This document shows positions 1-8,453 of a stretch of DNA of 22,698 nt, one piece after another. The translations under genes were made by a program, and so were the position numbers. How positions within the stretch are numbered: position 1 is the first letter of the stretch; every line of letters begins with the position of its first letter. The notes beneath the pieces are model-generated. The model was not told where the DNA came from and made no database searches. It worked only from the letters and a program-made list of their open reading frames with translations. Origin of the DNA: Natrinema soli (GTDB lineage: Archaea > Halobacteriota > Halobacteria > Halobacteriales > Natrialbaceae); the NCBI RefSeq assembly GCF_028618695.1, contig NZ_JAQIVI010000296.1:1-22698 (forward strand), written 5' to 3'.

Positions 1-80
1 ATCCTGCCGAGCGCCATCGGCTTCAGCACAACGACGTCGGCCGCGTCGGTCATCAGCGGCCGGTCGGGCACCGCGTCCAT
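1..80 (-). pseudogene. MenC-like (o-succinylbenzoate synthase) fragment, runs off the left edge
   Basis: On the minus strand an ATG at 80 opens a frame that leaves the window and contains ADVVVLKPMALG. That block resembles the region of enolase-superfamily o-succinylbenzoate synthases around a metal-binding or catalytic strand of the barrel (menaquinone pathway). In an intact MenC it lies well inside the protein, but here the same frame meets a TAG about 90 bases upstream and the upstream codons do not look like MenC. The gene therefore appears 5'-truncated, or the match is a chance resemblance. Bases 81-324 hold no gene I can support, only an AT-rich patch near 160-172. Only about 26 residues are visible, so the family call is tentative. 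Confidence 0.3.
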
Positions 81-324
81 ATCGCCTACGGTTCGCGGTG
101 TCCCGGACGCGCCGCCCCGGTAGCGTCCCGTGTGGCCCGCGGGGGAGGAGCGACAGATAGTCTATATTACGTTCCGTCCAACTAATCACGGTCGGTAGGG
201 GCCGAGTTCACTGACAAGCCCCGCGCCACCGTGCGCAGGGTCGTTGACCGGCCCTGTTTGTCACAAAAGCAGACTGATAACGATCCCATGCGATCGACTG
301 CTGTCGCTCGCGAGACACCACGCG

Positions 325-1242
325 TCACTCGGGGGCGGGCAGATCGAAGGAGACGTCGGTGAGCGCTTCGGAGACCTCCCAGAGGCGCCGGGCGCGGTCG
401 GCGTTGTACGAGCGGTCGCTCAAGCGTTGTTTCTTTGGCGCACCGCGCATACCCATGAATCCGCCGGGGCCGATGTAGTCGCCCCCGTCCACGTCGGGCG
501 CCGTCGCCGCATATAGCATCGGGAGCGCCCCCTCCGCGGAGGACTGGGCAACGAGGGCGTTTGCGATCCGCATCGCCCACAGGCGAAGCGTTGATCCTTC
601 CATCTCCGGCCCCCGTCGCTGGAGGTTCGTCGCGGCGTAGCCGGGGTGACAGCCGACGCTCGTGACGCTCTCGTTCGCCGTCCGGAGTCGTCTGTCGAGT
701 TCGTATGCGAACATCAGGTTGGCGAGCTTGGTCTGCGCGTAGGCATCCCATTTGTCGTAGGCTGTTTCAGACTGAAGATCATCGAAGTCAATGTCGCCGC
801 GCTCGTGGACGCCGCTGCTTTGGGTGACGACGCGCGTTTCGCCCGGCGTTTGCTTGAGTTCGTCGAGCAGCTCCCCCGTGAGGGCGAAGTGCCCGAGATG
901 GTTGACGCCGAACTGTATCTCGAACCCGTCGGCGGTTTCGCGCCGCGGAATCGCCATGACGCCGGCGTTGTTACAGAGTACGTGGAGTGCGGACTGCTCG
1001 GCGAGGAACCGCTCGGCGAACGACCGGACGGAGCTGAGATCCGCCAGGTCGAGTTTCATCACCTCCAGGAAGGCGCCATCGACGGTATCACGGATTTCGT
1101 TGCGGGCCGATCGCGCGCGATCGAGGCTTCGAGACGCCATCACGACGTGTGTGCCCTTCTGAGCGAGGGCTTTCGTCGCCTCGAACCCGAGGCCGCTGTT
1201 CGCTCCCGTGACAACGGCTGTGCGACCGGACTGATCCGGCAT
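325..1242 (-). CDS. Short-chain dehydrogenase/reductase (retinol-dehydrogenase-like SDR)
   Basis: The 305-residue product is a classical NAD(P)-dependent SDR with a Rossmann fold, probably cytosolic. It shows the dinucleotide motif TGANSGLG (residues 12-19), the structural NNAG motif (91-94), a catalytic Ser at about 142-143 and the active site YAQTK (Tyr168, Lys172). HPG at 199-201 and the SSAEGA segment near 234-239 resemble the RDH/protochlorophyllide-oxidoreductase-like branch common in haloarchaea, whose substrates are mostly unknown. I chose the ATG at 1242 because the nucleotide motif starts 11 residues later, as usual. The open frame continues far upstream, but that extension lies antisense to the neighbouring permease gene and has no SDR similarity. 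The gene is divergent from the permease, with 127 bp between starts. It looks intact, unlike most neighbours. Confidence 0.9.
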   Translation of the reverse strand: MPDQSGRTAVVTGANSGLGFEATKALAQKGTHVVMASRSLDRARSARNEIRDTVDGAFLEVMKLDLADLSSVRSFAERFLAEQSALHVLCNNAGVMAIPRRETADGFEIQFGVNHLGHFALTGELLDELKQTPGETRVVTQSSGVHERGDIDFDDLQSETAYDKWDAYAQTKLANLMFAYELDRRLRTANESVTSVGCHPGYAATNLQRRGPEMEGSTLRLWAMRIANALVAQSSAEGALPMLYAATAPDVDGGDYIGPGGFMGMRGAPKKQRLSDRSYNADRARRLWEVSEALTDVSFDLPAPE

Positions 1243-1369
1243 CGCTGCACGGTTCCAGGACTGGGTGCCATTACTATGAGTTGACTGGCGAGCCAGATGA
1301 ACTTCTTGACCATCGAGCCGAACCAGCAAAACCGGAACTACTAGGCGGCCACCAGCGGAAGCAGACTGT

Positions 1370-2133
1370 ATGGACGTCGGGCTTCTCGCGTTACCGGTTG
1401 TAGGATTCATTATCGGGGTGTTGGTCACACTGTTTGGCGGTGGGGGTGGGCGGTGTATCTGCCGGTATTGATCGTCGGATTCGGCGTCCCGTACAAGGTG
1501 GCCGTCCCGACGAGTATCGCCACCATCATCCCGACGACACTGTTCGGCAGTATCGGGCACTTCCGGGATGGGAACGTCGCCTGGCGTATCGGTTCGGTCG
1601 TGGTGTGCGGAACGATTGGCGAGACGTATCTCGGGACGCAACTCGCGGGGTTGTTCGCGAACGCCACGCTCGAACGGGCGTTCGGCCTGTTCCTCCTCGT
1701 TGTCGCCGGGGTTTCCGTCCTCCGCGGGGACGGCTTGCGCATGGAACAGGAGGGAGACAGGCGAGTGCGTGCTGTGGTGGCAATTGCGGTCGGTGTCGTT
1801 GCCGGAATTGCGACGGCAGTGTTCGGAATTAGCGGGACGCCGGTGCTTCTTCCGGGATTGTCCCTGCTGGGCCTCTCCGCACAGGTGGTCGTCGGCACCA
1901 GCGTGTTCGTCATCCTCGGCAACGCGGTCAGCGGCGTCTTCTGGTATGCGGAACTTCAGGGTATTGACTGGCGGCTCGTCGTGCTCTTCGGCTCTGGAAC
2001 GGCCCTCGGGGCCATCGTCGCCCCGCGGTTCTATCGGTATCTGCCGGAGGAGACGACTGTGGCCGGCTATGAGAAACTGTTTAGTGCCGTGCTTGTCCTG
2101 ACGGCACTCGCATTTCTCTTCGGTCTCGTGTGA
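1370..2133 (+). pseudogene. TauE/SafE (DUF81) family membrane permease, frameshifted
   Basis: The ATG at 1370 opens a hydrophobic N-terminus ending in GVLVTLFGGGGG. The frame then shifts, reaching TGA near 1470 in the original frame. The rest of the protein continues in the +1 frame to 2133. Adding one G in the G-rich stretch 1442-1453 gives a continuous 254-residue product. It has the two-fold TauE/SafE architecture: first half with PTSIATIIPTTLFGSIGH, second half with GISGTPVLLPGL and VVGTSVFVILGN. The family exports or imports small anions such as sulfite or sulfoacetate, and the substrate here is unknown. A GTG at 1453 could start a 226-residue remainder, but it would lack the first transmembrane segment. 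Either this is a recent pseudogene or one base was missed in sequencing. The stop faces the acyl-CoA ligase remnant. Confidence 0.8.
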
Positions 2134-2216
2134 TAGTCGAGAATGTTCTTGGCTCGAACTGGCTAACACCGTGGCCGGTACGCGGAAGGAAAGCGGTGGT
2201 TTGTGACGGTGGTGGA

Positions 2217-3274
2217 CTACTCCTTGTCGGGTGCGGCCTCTTCGGGCACCTGCCCTTCGACTAGATCCTCGTCGGCGTACTCCTCGCGGAGGTCCTTCTT
2301 CGAGAACTTGCCGGTCGCGGTCTTTGGCACTTTGTCGATCTGGATGAAGTCGTCGGGGAGCCACCACTTGGGGTAGTCCTCGGCAATCATCTCCTGGAGT
2401 TCGTCGGCCAGCGCGTCGGGGTCGGTCCCTTCCGTCGGGACGATGAAGGCAACAGGCCGCTCCTGCCAGCGCTCGTGGGGGACGCCCACGACGGCGGCTT
2501 CGGCCACGTCGTCATGGGCCATGATGGCGTTCTCGAGTTCGACCGAGGAGATCCACTCCCCGCCGGACTTGATGACGTCCTTCGCGCGGTCGACGATCTT
2601 GATGTAGCCGTCCTCGTCGACGGTCACCACGTCGCCGGTCTTGAGCCAGTTGCCCTCGAAGTCCTGTTCGTTGGCCTCGGGGCGCTCGAAGTACTCCTGG
2701 GTGACCCAGGGGCCGCGGACGTACAGTTCGCCGAAGTCCTCGCCGTTCCAGGGGACCTCGTTGCCCTCGTCGTCGACGACCTTGAACTCCAGGCCGGGGA
2801 CGATCAGACCCTGCTTGGCCCGGCGGTCGATCTGTTCCTCGTAGGTGAGTTCCTCGGCCAGCCCGGACTTGAGGTGGGCGACCGAACCGATGGGACTCAT
2901 CTCGGTCATGCCCCAGGCGTGGGTGACGGAGACGCCGTGTTCGTCGAACCACTCGATCATAGCCCTCGGCGCGGCCGAGCCGCCGATGATGACGGTGTCG
3001 AGTTGCGAGAGGTCCACGTCGTTACCGGCCTGCATGTACTCCTGCAGGCCGAGCCACACCGTCGGGACGCCGGCCGTGATTGTGACGCCCTCCTCCTCGA
3101 TCAACTGGGCGAGGTCTTCGGGTTCGGGCGACGGGCCGGGGTAGACGTGTTTCGCGCCCGCAGCGGTGGTCGAGAACGGCATCCCCCAGGCGTTGACGTG
3201 GAACATCGGGACGACGGGCATCACCACGTCGTCGTCCTCGATGCCCAGTCCCTGGGGGGTCATGGTCGCCATTG
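2217..3274 (-). pseudogene. Acyl-CoA ligase (AMP-forming), C-terminal part, cut off by ISH8-like insertion
   Basis: This is the 3' two-thirds of an ANL-superfamily AMP-binding ligase, which activates a fatty or carboxylic acid to acyl-AMP and then acyl-CoA. Visible motifs are PMFHVNAWG, the adenine-binding GMTEMSP, GELYVRGPWV, the hinge TGDVVTVDEDGYIKIVDRAK and the C-terminal catalytic-lysine block KTATGKFSKK. The sequence most resembles the medium/long-chain (AlkK-like) group. Its 5' third lies at 4670-5280 on the same strand. Removing the element plus one copy of the 10-bp duplication rejoins the halves into one frame of 1659 bp (552 codons). The target duplication supplies an ATG at 3272, so this part could in principle be translated alone, but it would lack the P-loop and be inactive. 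Confidence 0.9.
3265..3274. repeat. Left copy of the 10-bp target-site duplication
   Basis: The bases gtcgccattg occur here and again at 4670-4679, directly outside the two ends of the ISH8-like element. Ten bases is the duplication length known for ISH8-type IS4 elements. With this assignment the interrupted ligase gene rejoins exactly in frame. Confidence 0.93.
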
Positions 3275-4669
3275 CATCCGTGTTCGGTTAAGCCGAGAAA
3301 CCGAGAGACTGCGCTCTGTTGACGAAGTTATCGTTGTAGACCGCGTGGGGAGAGGTTGTGCTAACGAAACTCTCCCCAGACCTCATTCGACGGCGGCTGA
3401 CTTCCCTCTTTCCAGCAGCGCTTATCGAAGACATCGCGCGCGAGCGCGATGTCGTCCAACGCCACCGGACAATCGACATCACGATGCTCGTCTGGACGCT
3501 TATCATGGGCTTCGCCGTCGACGGCGAAGCCCGCACTATCGCCGGGTTTCAGCGGGCCTACTCCGCGGCCACCAACCAGACTGTTGCTCGCTCCAGTTTC
3601 TACGACCGGTTCACACCAGCACTTGAGGCCCTGTTGAGCGACCTCCTCGAGCACGCTCTCGAGGAGGTCGCGGTTCCCCATACAATCGCTCCACAGTTCG
3701 AGTTGTTTCGTGAGGTGTTGATTGCCGATGCAACCGTGTTCAGGTTGCATCGGCTCCTCAGCGAGTTTCCGGCGACTCACTCGGACCAGTCCGGCGCGAA
3801 GCTTCACCTCGTCCATAACGCCACAACTCAAAGCCTCGAACAGTTCCAGCTTACCGACGAATGCACCCACGAGAGCAGCCAGCTCCGCACGGGGAGCTGG
3901 CTGCGAGGCCGGTTGTTGCTGTTCGATCTCGGATTCTACAGTTTTCGCCGCTTCGCGTTGATCGAGGAAAACGGTGGATTCTTTCTGACACGGCTGAAAT
4001 CGAACGCGAACCCGTTGATCGTCGGGAAGCGACGGAAATGGCGCGGGCGCGCCATTTCCTTGCCAGGACGTCGCCTCCAGGACGTTCTGGACAATCTCAC
4101 ACGAGAGATCGTGGACGTGACTGTGGAGATCACGTTCAAGCGACGGCCGTACGCTGGGAAGCAGTCGACCGACACGATAGAGTTTCGCGTCGTCGGTGTC
4201 CGCAACGAGGACACCGACGACTATCATCTGTATGTGACGAACCTGCCCGATGAGTTCACTCCCAGACAGGTTGCGGCGCTGTACGGGTTGCGGTGGGAGG
4301 TGGAGTTGCTGTTCCGGGAGTTGAAATCGCTGTACGGGCTGGAGAAGTTCCAGACAAGCGATCCGGCAATCGTAGAACTGCTGGTTGTGGCGGCTCTGCT
4401 GACGCTTGTGGTCAGCAGAGCCTTGCTCGGCGTGTTTCAGGAGCTGTTCCCTGAGACGGTATTTCCCCGCGAACGCTGGGCGAAGACCTTTCGGTCTCTC
4501 GCCCAGCTCATCCTCGAAGATCTGGGCCAATCGTTCGGATATCCGCCGCCGAACCTGTCGGAGTTGATGTTTCGTGACGCCCGTCAACCAGAGAAATCAC
4601 GCCTCTTACTCAGCGAACGAGTGGCTGAAGCCTTCATGAGGCGATCCAGTGCTTAACCGAACACCAATG
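3275..4669 (+). mobile_element. ISH8-like insertion sequence (IS4 family), complete
   Basis: The element is 1395 bp. Its ends are imperfect 19-bp inverted repeats: left 3275-3293 begins catccgtgttcggttaagc, and the right end 4651-4669 read on the other strand begins cattggtgttcggttaagc (17 of 19 identical). It carries one transposase gene that fills most of its length and is flanked by a 10-bp direct duplication. Size, ends and duplication fit the haloarchaeal ISH8 group. The perfect duplication and intact transposase suggest a recent insertion. It interrupts an acyl-CoA ligase gene transcribed in the opposite direction. Confidence 0.93.
3358..4656 (+). CDS. ISH8-like DDE transposase (IS4 family)
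   Basis: This 432-residue transposase cuts and rejoins the element's DNA ends. The IS4 catalytic triad is visible: Asp124 in IADATVFRL, Asp190 in LLLFDLGFYSF, and Glu316 in the IS4 signature YGLRWEVELLFRELK, where Y309, R312, E316 and K323 keep the Y-(2)-R-(3)-E-(6)-K spacing. The start is a GTG at 3358. The stop lies 13 bases from the right end of the element. No frameshift or missing catalytic residue is seen, so the element may still be active. Confidence 0.93.
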   Translation: MLTKLSPDLIRRRLTSLFPAALIEDIARERDVVQRHRTIDITMLVWTLIMGFAVDGEARTIAGFQRAYSAATNQTVARSSFYDRFTPALEALLSDLLEHALEEVAVPHTIAPQFELFREVLIADATVFRLHRLLSEFPATHSDQSGAKLHLVHNATTQSLEQFQLTDECTHESSQLRTGSWLRGRLLLFDLGFYSFRRFALIEENGGFFLTRLKSNANPLIVGKRRKWRGRAISLPGRRLQDVLDNLTREIVDVTVEITFKRRPYAGKQSTDTIEFRVVGVRNEDTDDYHLYVTNLPDEFTPRQVAALYGLRWEVELLFRELKSLYGLEKFQTSDPAIVELLVVAALLTLVVSRALLGVFQELFPETVFPRERWAKTFRSLAQLILEDLGQSFGYPPPNLSELMFRDARQPEKSRLLLSERVAEAFMRRSSA

Positions 4670-4679
4670 GTCGCCATTG
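4670..4679. repeat. Right copy of the 10-bp target-site duplication
   Basis: Identical to 3265-3274 (gtcgccattg) and directly abutting the right inverted repeat of the ISH8-like element. It lies inside the ligase reading frame. Confidence 0.93.
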
Positions 4680-5280
4680 TGTGGCTCCAGAGCATCTGCT
4701 GGGTGTATTCGACGCCCTTGGGCTTACCCGTCGTCCCGGAGGTGTAACACATCCCGGCGGGCTGGTCCTGGTCGACGACCGGCCAGTCGTACTCGGTGTC
4801 GTGGCCCCCGATGAACGACTCGTAGTCCACGGCGTCGAAGGGCAGATCCGGGACGGTATCGCCCATGACGACGAACTGCTCGACGCTGTCGAACGAATCG
4901 GCGTCGAAGGCTCCCGCCAGCTTCTCGGCCAGCGACGGGTCGACGAAGATAGCCTTGTCGGCGGCGTTCTCGACGATGAACTGGATGTGTTCGTCGGGAA
5001 GGAGGGGGTTGATCGTGTGGAGTTGCGCGCCGAGCGTCGGGATACCGAAGTAGGTCTCGAAGTGGCGGTGGTGGTTCCAGCAGAACGTCGCGATGCGGTC
5101 GCCTTCGCCCATGCCCGCGTCGGTCAGGGCGTGGGCCAATTGGGCCGTCCTGTCGCTGTACTCCTCGTAGGTGTAGCGTTCGATTCCCTCGTGTGTACGG
5201 GAGACGATCTCCGTGTCGGGGTAGAGGTTCTCCGCACGCCACAGGAACGGCCGCAGTGTCTGGTCAGCGCCTCCTGGCAT
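4670..5280 (-). pseudogene. Acyl-CoA ligase (AMP-forming), N-terminal part
   Basis: This is the 5' third of the interrupted ligase, starting at the ATG at 5280. It contains the AMP-binding P-loop signature YTSGTTGKPKGVEYTQ near residues 179-194 and ends in HTMAT, where the element enters. Without the insertion the protein would have 552 residues, a normal length for this family. The reading frame runs about 64 bases into the element before a stop near 4606, so any product would be a truncated N-terminal domain without the hinge or C-terminal lysine. A 7-bp inverted repeat and an AT-rich block lie just upstream. Confidence 0.9.
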
Positions 5281-5303
5281 ACGTTAACCCAGCGGCGCAC
5301 GTC

Positions 5304-5331
5304 ATATCATTGTTGCCCTCGTATATGATAT
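5304..5331 (-). promoter_or_regulatory. Inverted repeat and AT-rich promoter candidate upstream of the acyl-CoA ligase
   Basis: ATATCAT (5304-5310) and ATGATAT (5325-5331) form a 7-bp inverted repeat separated by 14 bases, 24-51 bases upstream of the ligase ATG. The distal arm overlaps a TATA-like stretch on the minus strand (GATATCATATACG). Placement suggests a promoter with a dimeric-regulator site, but no family is assigned. Confidence 0.35.
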
Positions 5332-5392
5332 CCTGGCGGACAAATCTATTACGCGGGCGATCGAGGACTCCAAAACGACGTGGGAGTCGGTT

Positions 5393-6072
5393 TCAAATCC
5401 CTGTGACCTCCCGGACGAGGTTCGCATATACTCGGAACATGCGCGATCGGGCACCGTCGAGGGCCTCTCGTAGTGCCTCCGTGGCGTCGTCGAACACGCC
5501 CTCGCCGTGTCCGACGAGGATGCGGCCGGTTCGAGACCGCCGAGTGCGGTCCGTGGTGGGAGCGGGCGCAAGACGGGGTGGACACCGAGTCGTTCGCCTG
5601 GGGCACGGAAGTGCGACCCGGTTCCGACTGCTTCTGGGACGATGAGCGTTCGGTCCGACTCGTGATACAGCGCCACTTCGCGCCAGAACCGGTTGGTCAC
5701 TATCGGGATGGTCCGGTAGCTGGTCGTCGCGAGTTCCACGTCGAACGTCTGGACGGGTGCGTCGAACGCGTCGCGGATCGCGCGGAGCTGACGGGGCAGA
5801 TACACCGGCACGTCGTGACGCGTTGCGACGGTGGTTGCGTCGCGCTTGTGGCGGTCGAGCAGGACGACGACGCCCGCGACCTCGCCCACCTCGTCGAGTC
5901 GATCGTCGAGGTCGGGTGTGTCGACGGGATCGATTACCCAGACGCCTCCGTCATCGACGATGGCATGGCTCGCTCGCTGCATCGTTTCGTCCGGATCAGC
6001 GATCCAGCCGAAGCCGTCGTCCCAGCGATCGATCTCGCGTGCGGCCAGTTCCGTCCGCTCGTCCCTTGCCAT
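5393..6072 (-). pseudogene. Degenerate MBL-fold (metallo-beta-lactamase-like) protein, frameshifted
   Basis: The ATG at 6072 starts MARDERTELAAREIDRW. Later parts follow an MBL-fold course: GGVWVIDPVDTPDLDDRL, then GVVVLLDRHKRDA where a metal-binding HxHxDH would stand, and LLPPRTAL-like and GRILVGHGEGVFDD blocks near the C-terminus. The His/Asp motif is degenerate, so this is probably a non-catalytic or atypical member, as in some haloarchaeal homologues. The frame breaks at about 5523-5531: the upstream frame reads GGLEP and the downstream frame reads GRILVGHGEG. Restoring one base gives 226 residues ending at the TGA at 5393-5395. A real pseudogene and a missed base in the ccgg/ggcc run are both possible. 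Confidence 0.65.
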
Positions 6073-6083
6073 GCCGCTTATTT

Positions 6084-6103
6084 GGTCGAGTCGACCTAAA
6101 TAG
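6084..6103 (-). promoter_or_regulatory. Promoter with palindromic operator-like site for the 5393-6072 gene
   Basis: On the minus strand CTATTTAGG (TATA-like, first base at 6103, 31 bases from the ATG) runs straight into the perfect palindrome GGTCGA-C-TCGACC (6084-6096). The spacing implies a transcript starting at or next to the ATG. A regulator bound to the palindrome would sit between TATA box and start site, the usual repressor position. A second dyad, CTGTC-CA-GACAG, lies at 6105-6116. Confidence 0.5.
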
Positions 6104-6278
6104 ACTGTCCAGACAGCGTACTGGCCATCGTGACCATCGGGAAGCGAGTGTGACACTTTTGAACCGTGCCGTGCTCTACCATCCCACAACGTACTATGAC
6201 CAAACGAACACACGGATTAATGCGTGGAAGTAACGGTGGGTGGATTCAGGGACTCGGCGGGAGCGTGGAGGCCTGTTG

Positions 6279-6748
6279 ATGACTGACGTCTCACTCCCAC
6301 CGCGGTCGGGGCAGCCACCGGTGACGACGGAGACGAACCCCCACTCGCAACGGACACAGAATCCCGATCGGCAGTGGTACGACGCCCTCGCCGACCGAAT
6401 GTTCGCGCTCCCGGACGCGAGCGAACGGCCGAGCCGCATCTCGGTCCCCGGTGCTCGCGCGCTCGTCCTCGACGACCACATCGAGCCGGGGCCCCGGACG
6501 CCTTCCTCATCGGGCAGGAGTTCTGCCACTTCCATCCGCCGGACGACGGCAGCCTCCACGTGGCGCTCCCGCCAGCCGTGGCAGCGGTGGCGCGTCAGCA
6601 GGGCTGGGCCGAACCCCATCCGATGGCCAAGCGGGGTGTCGTCCCTGAGACGGTCGTGATGGTGTATGGTCCCCGAGACGCCGACGAACTCGACGTGGTG
6701 GTCTCGCTCGTCAGGGTGTCCTATCGCTACGCCGGCGGGCGTGAGTGA
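6279..6748 (+). pseudogene. Luciferase-domain family protein, frameshifted
   Basis: The C-terminal block IGQEFCHFHPPDDGSLHVAL followed by GWAEPHP and VMVYGPRD matches proteins annotated as luciferase-domain containing (DUF5519-like), a small family of unknown function found in archaea and bacteria. The N-terminal part from the ATG at 6279 (MTDVSLPPRSG) reaches LVLDDHIEPG, then the frame changes at the GGGG/CCCC stretch 6487-6495. One extra G restores a 156-residue protein. A GTG at 6240 in the same frame is an alternative start. As in the permease and the upstream MBL-like gene, exactly one base in a G/C run is missing. No partner gene is evident. A sequencing error cannot be excluded. Confidence 0.65.
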
Positions 6749-6832
6749 CACGGGAGTCGCCCATGGTGCGCTACTGAGATCGACGGTGACAGTACACCAG
6801 TGTTCAAAACCGTGCGAGCCGTACAATCTGGT

Positions 6833-7507
6833 ATGGTGACAGCACTGACCGAGAGTGTGTGGCAGTTTGAGTTACGTGGCGTCAACGCCTATCTCGTCGA
6901 CGACGACGTCCCGACACTGGTCGATGCCGGGACACCGTGGGACGAGGATACGCTCCGTGAGGATCTCGATGAAATCGGAGTGGAGGTCAGTGAGATCGGT
7001 CGCGTGTTGCTGACGCACTACGATCTCGACCACGTCGGGACCCTCGCATCGCTCATCCCTGAATTGGATGCCACAGTCTATGCGGGGGCGTTCGACGCGG
7101 ACATCCTGACGAACCGTCGACGGCCCCCGCTCACGAACCACAAGGGCGCGTTCCAGCGGCTCGCCGGTCTCCTCATGACCCATCCAGCACTCGACGTCGA
7201 GACCGTCGACGACGGCGAGACGATCGGGACGTTCACTGCCTATCACACGCCCGGCCACACGCCGGGACACGTCGCGTACGTCAGCGCGGAGCGGGGTGTC
7301 GGCTTGCTGGGCGACCTTGTGTCCGAGTCCGACGGCACACTCGACGCGTCGGGCTGGGCGATGAGTTACGATACCAGCGACGTCCGCGAGAGCATCGTCC
7401 GGCTGTCCGAGGAGGCACCGCCGTTCGACGTGGCGTGTATCGGGCACGGCACCCCGCTCACCACGGGCGGGGGCAACGCACTCGCGGCGCTCGCGCGTGA
7501 ACTCTGA
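6833..7507 (+). CDS. MBL-fold metallo-hydrolase
   Basis: The 224-residue protein has the metallo-beta-lactamase fold. Visible metal ligands are the motif H62-Y-D64-L-D66-H67 (THYDLDHVG, where the second His of HxHxDH is replaced by Asp), H142 and H146 in TPGHTPGH, D161 in LLGDL and H205 in GHGTPL. This pattern is typical of YflN-like or glyoxalase-II-like hydrolases that hydrolyse thioester, lactone or phosphoester bonds. The substrate is unknown and the protein is probably cytosolic. I prefer the ATG at 6833 because the conserved WQFELRGVNAYLVDD strand follows closely, although an in-frame start at 6800 exists. The gene is complete and convergent with the following MBL remnant. Confidence 0.87.
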   Translation: MVTALTESVWQFELRGVNAYLVDDDVPTLVDAGTPWDEDTLREDLDEIGVEVSEIGRVLLTHYDLDHVGTLASLIPELDATVYAGAFDADILTNRRRPPLTNHKGAFQRLAGLLMTHPALDVETVDDGETIGTFTAYHTPGHTPGHVAYVSAERGVGLLGDLVSESDGTLDASGWAMSYDTSDVRESIVRLSEEAPPFDVACIGHGTPLTTGGGNALAALAREL

Positions 7508-7549
7508 ACGCCGGAACCGGTTGGAGCTATCTGGGAGTACGTGACCGCG

Positions 7550-8097
7550 TCACGGTTCACCGGTGATGTCGAAGACGCTCTCGAGGGCGGCCGCCGGCCG
7601 GTCAGTGCGTCGATAGCCGTCGGTCGTTTGTTCGACGAACCCGTGGCGCTCGAGGTATTCGAGATGTGCGTGTGCTTCACCCGGCCCGATGAAGATATGG
7701 GCGTGGTTGAGTTCGCCAAACAGCGCGTCAGTCACCTTCCACGTGGTCATCGGATCGGAGCTATCGAGAAGCTCGAGGATCCGTCGGGCTCTGCGCCGAT
7801 GGCGGTCGATTACGCCACGAGAACGCGTGGGGTCGTCAATCGACGCCCGATGGCCCGGCCAGGCTTTCGAAAAATTAGCCTCCGCAATCCGCGTGAGCGA
7901 TTGGACGTGCCGGTCAAGCGAGTCTGTCATACGGGGTCAGGGGTCAGCCCCACCGACGTTCGACGTGTACTCTGGCGATAATGCATCGCCAGTGAACACA
8001 TTACGACGCCCATCCCCGGTCAAGACGAATCCAAATTGCCCATCCGTATGGCCCGGGAGGGACTGAACATCGAGCGCAATATCGCCGTGTAAGCTAG
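7550..8097 (-). pseudogene. MBL-fold hydrolase, C-terminal half with an in-frame stop
   Basis: Reading down from 8097, the frame gives LPGHTDGQFGF and VFTGDALSPEYTSNVGGADP, i.e. the second metal-binding half of an MBL-fold hydrolase. It then meets TGA and continues in the same frame with the C-terminal winged-helix part: RIAEANFSKAWPGHRASIDD, then PGEAHAHLEYLERHGFVEQ. A CGA-to-TGA change would explain the stop. An ATG three codons past the stop (7930) could start a 126-residue remainder without the catalytic fold. The N-terminal half is missing here but sits on the same strand at 9805-10300. Deleting 8098-9809 puts both halves in one frame. Confidence 0.75.
8093..8097. repeat. GCTAG direct repeat, left border of the 1.7-kb insert
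   Basis: GCTAG at 8093-8097 is repeated at 9805-9809. Removing 8098-9809 (1712 bp, including one copy) fuses the two MBL halves in frame as ...TSPS-LHGDIALD.... The repeat is only five bases, so it is suggestive rather than decisive. The insert ends show no inverted repeats. Confidence 0.45.
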
Positions 8098-8453
8098 CCC
8101 ACGGCTAAACAGTAGTTGCGAATGACGAAATCTGTGCATGGCTTTGTTCCAGACGATGTACGAACTAAGGATTGTGGGCTGTTGCGTAGCTGGGTGTGAT
8201 GAAGCTATCCTACGATAACACACTCTCTATTTCAGCTTATCTCTATGAACTGACCCCCCTACGAAGCGAGGGGGCGAGCAGCCCCAAGCGCAGTAGGACG
8301 GAGTAGTTCACTAGATGCATACGGATATGAGAGAAGCGATGCAGCCGCCATACTCAATCGCATCTGGTAGGTACTACTGGAGAACGTAGCCACGTTCTCT
8401 TTTGAGCTAGACCCATTCTATTCAGTAGCCGCCGAGGGTATCTCATCATAGAC
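8098..8453. other. Non-coding stretch with two hairpins inside the insert
   Basis: I see no gene in these 356 bases, which are richer in A/T than the flanks. Two inverted repeats stand out. CCCCCT (8255-8260) and AGGGGG (8269-8274) close an 8-base loop. GAGAACGT (8380-8387) and ACGTTCTC (8392-8399) form a perfect 8-bp stem with a 4-base loop, followed on the plus strand by TTTT. The second could terminate plus-strand transcription or be a relic of a transposon end. It lies about 55 bases beyond the stop of the HTH_10 gene. Confidence 0.5.

Noticed and set aside
325..2367. A 680-codon minus-strand frame covering the dehydrogenase and more
   Set aside because: Only the part up to 1242 resembles a protein family. 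The N-terminal extension is antisense to the TauE/SafE permease and is low-complexity Arg/Asp-rich noise.
2475..3626. Long plus-strand frame opposite the acyl-CoA ligase
   Set aside because: It is a high-GC antisense shadow. The minus strand carries all ANL motifs, and this frame crosses the insertion-sequence border.
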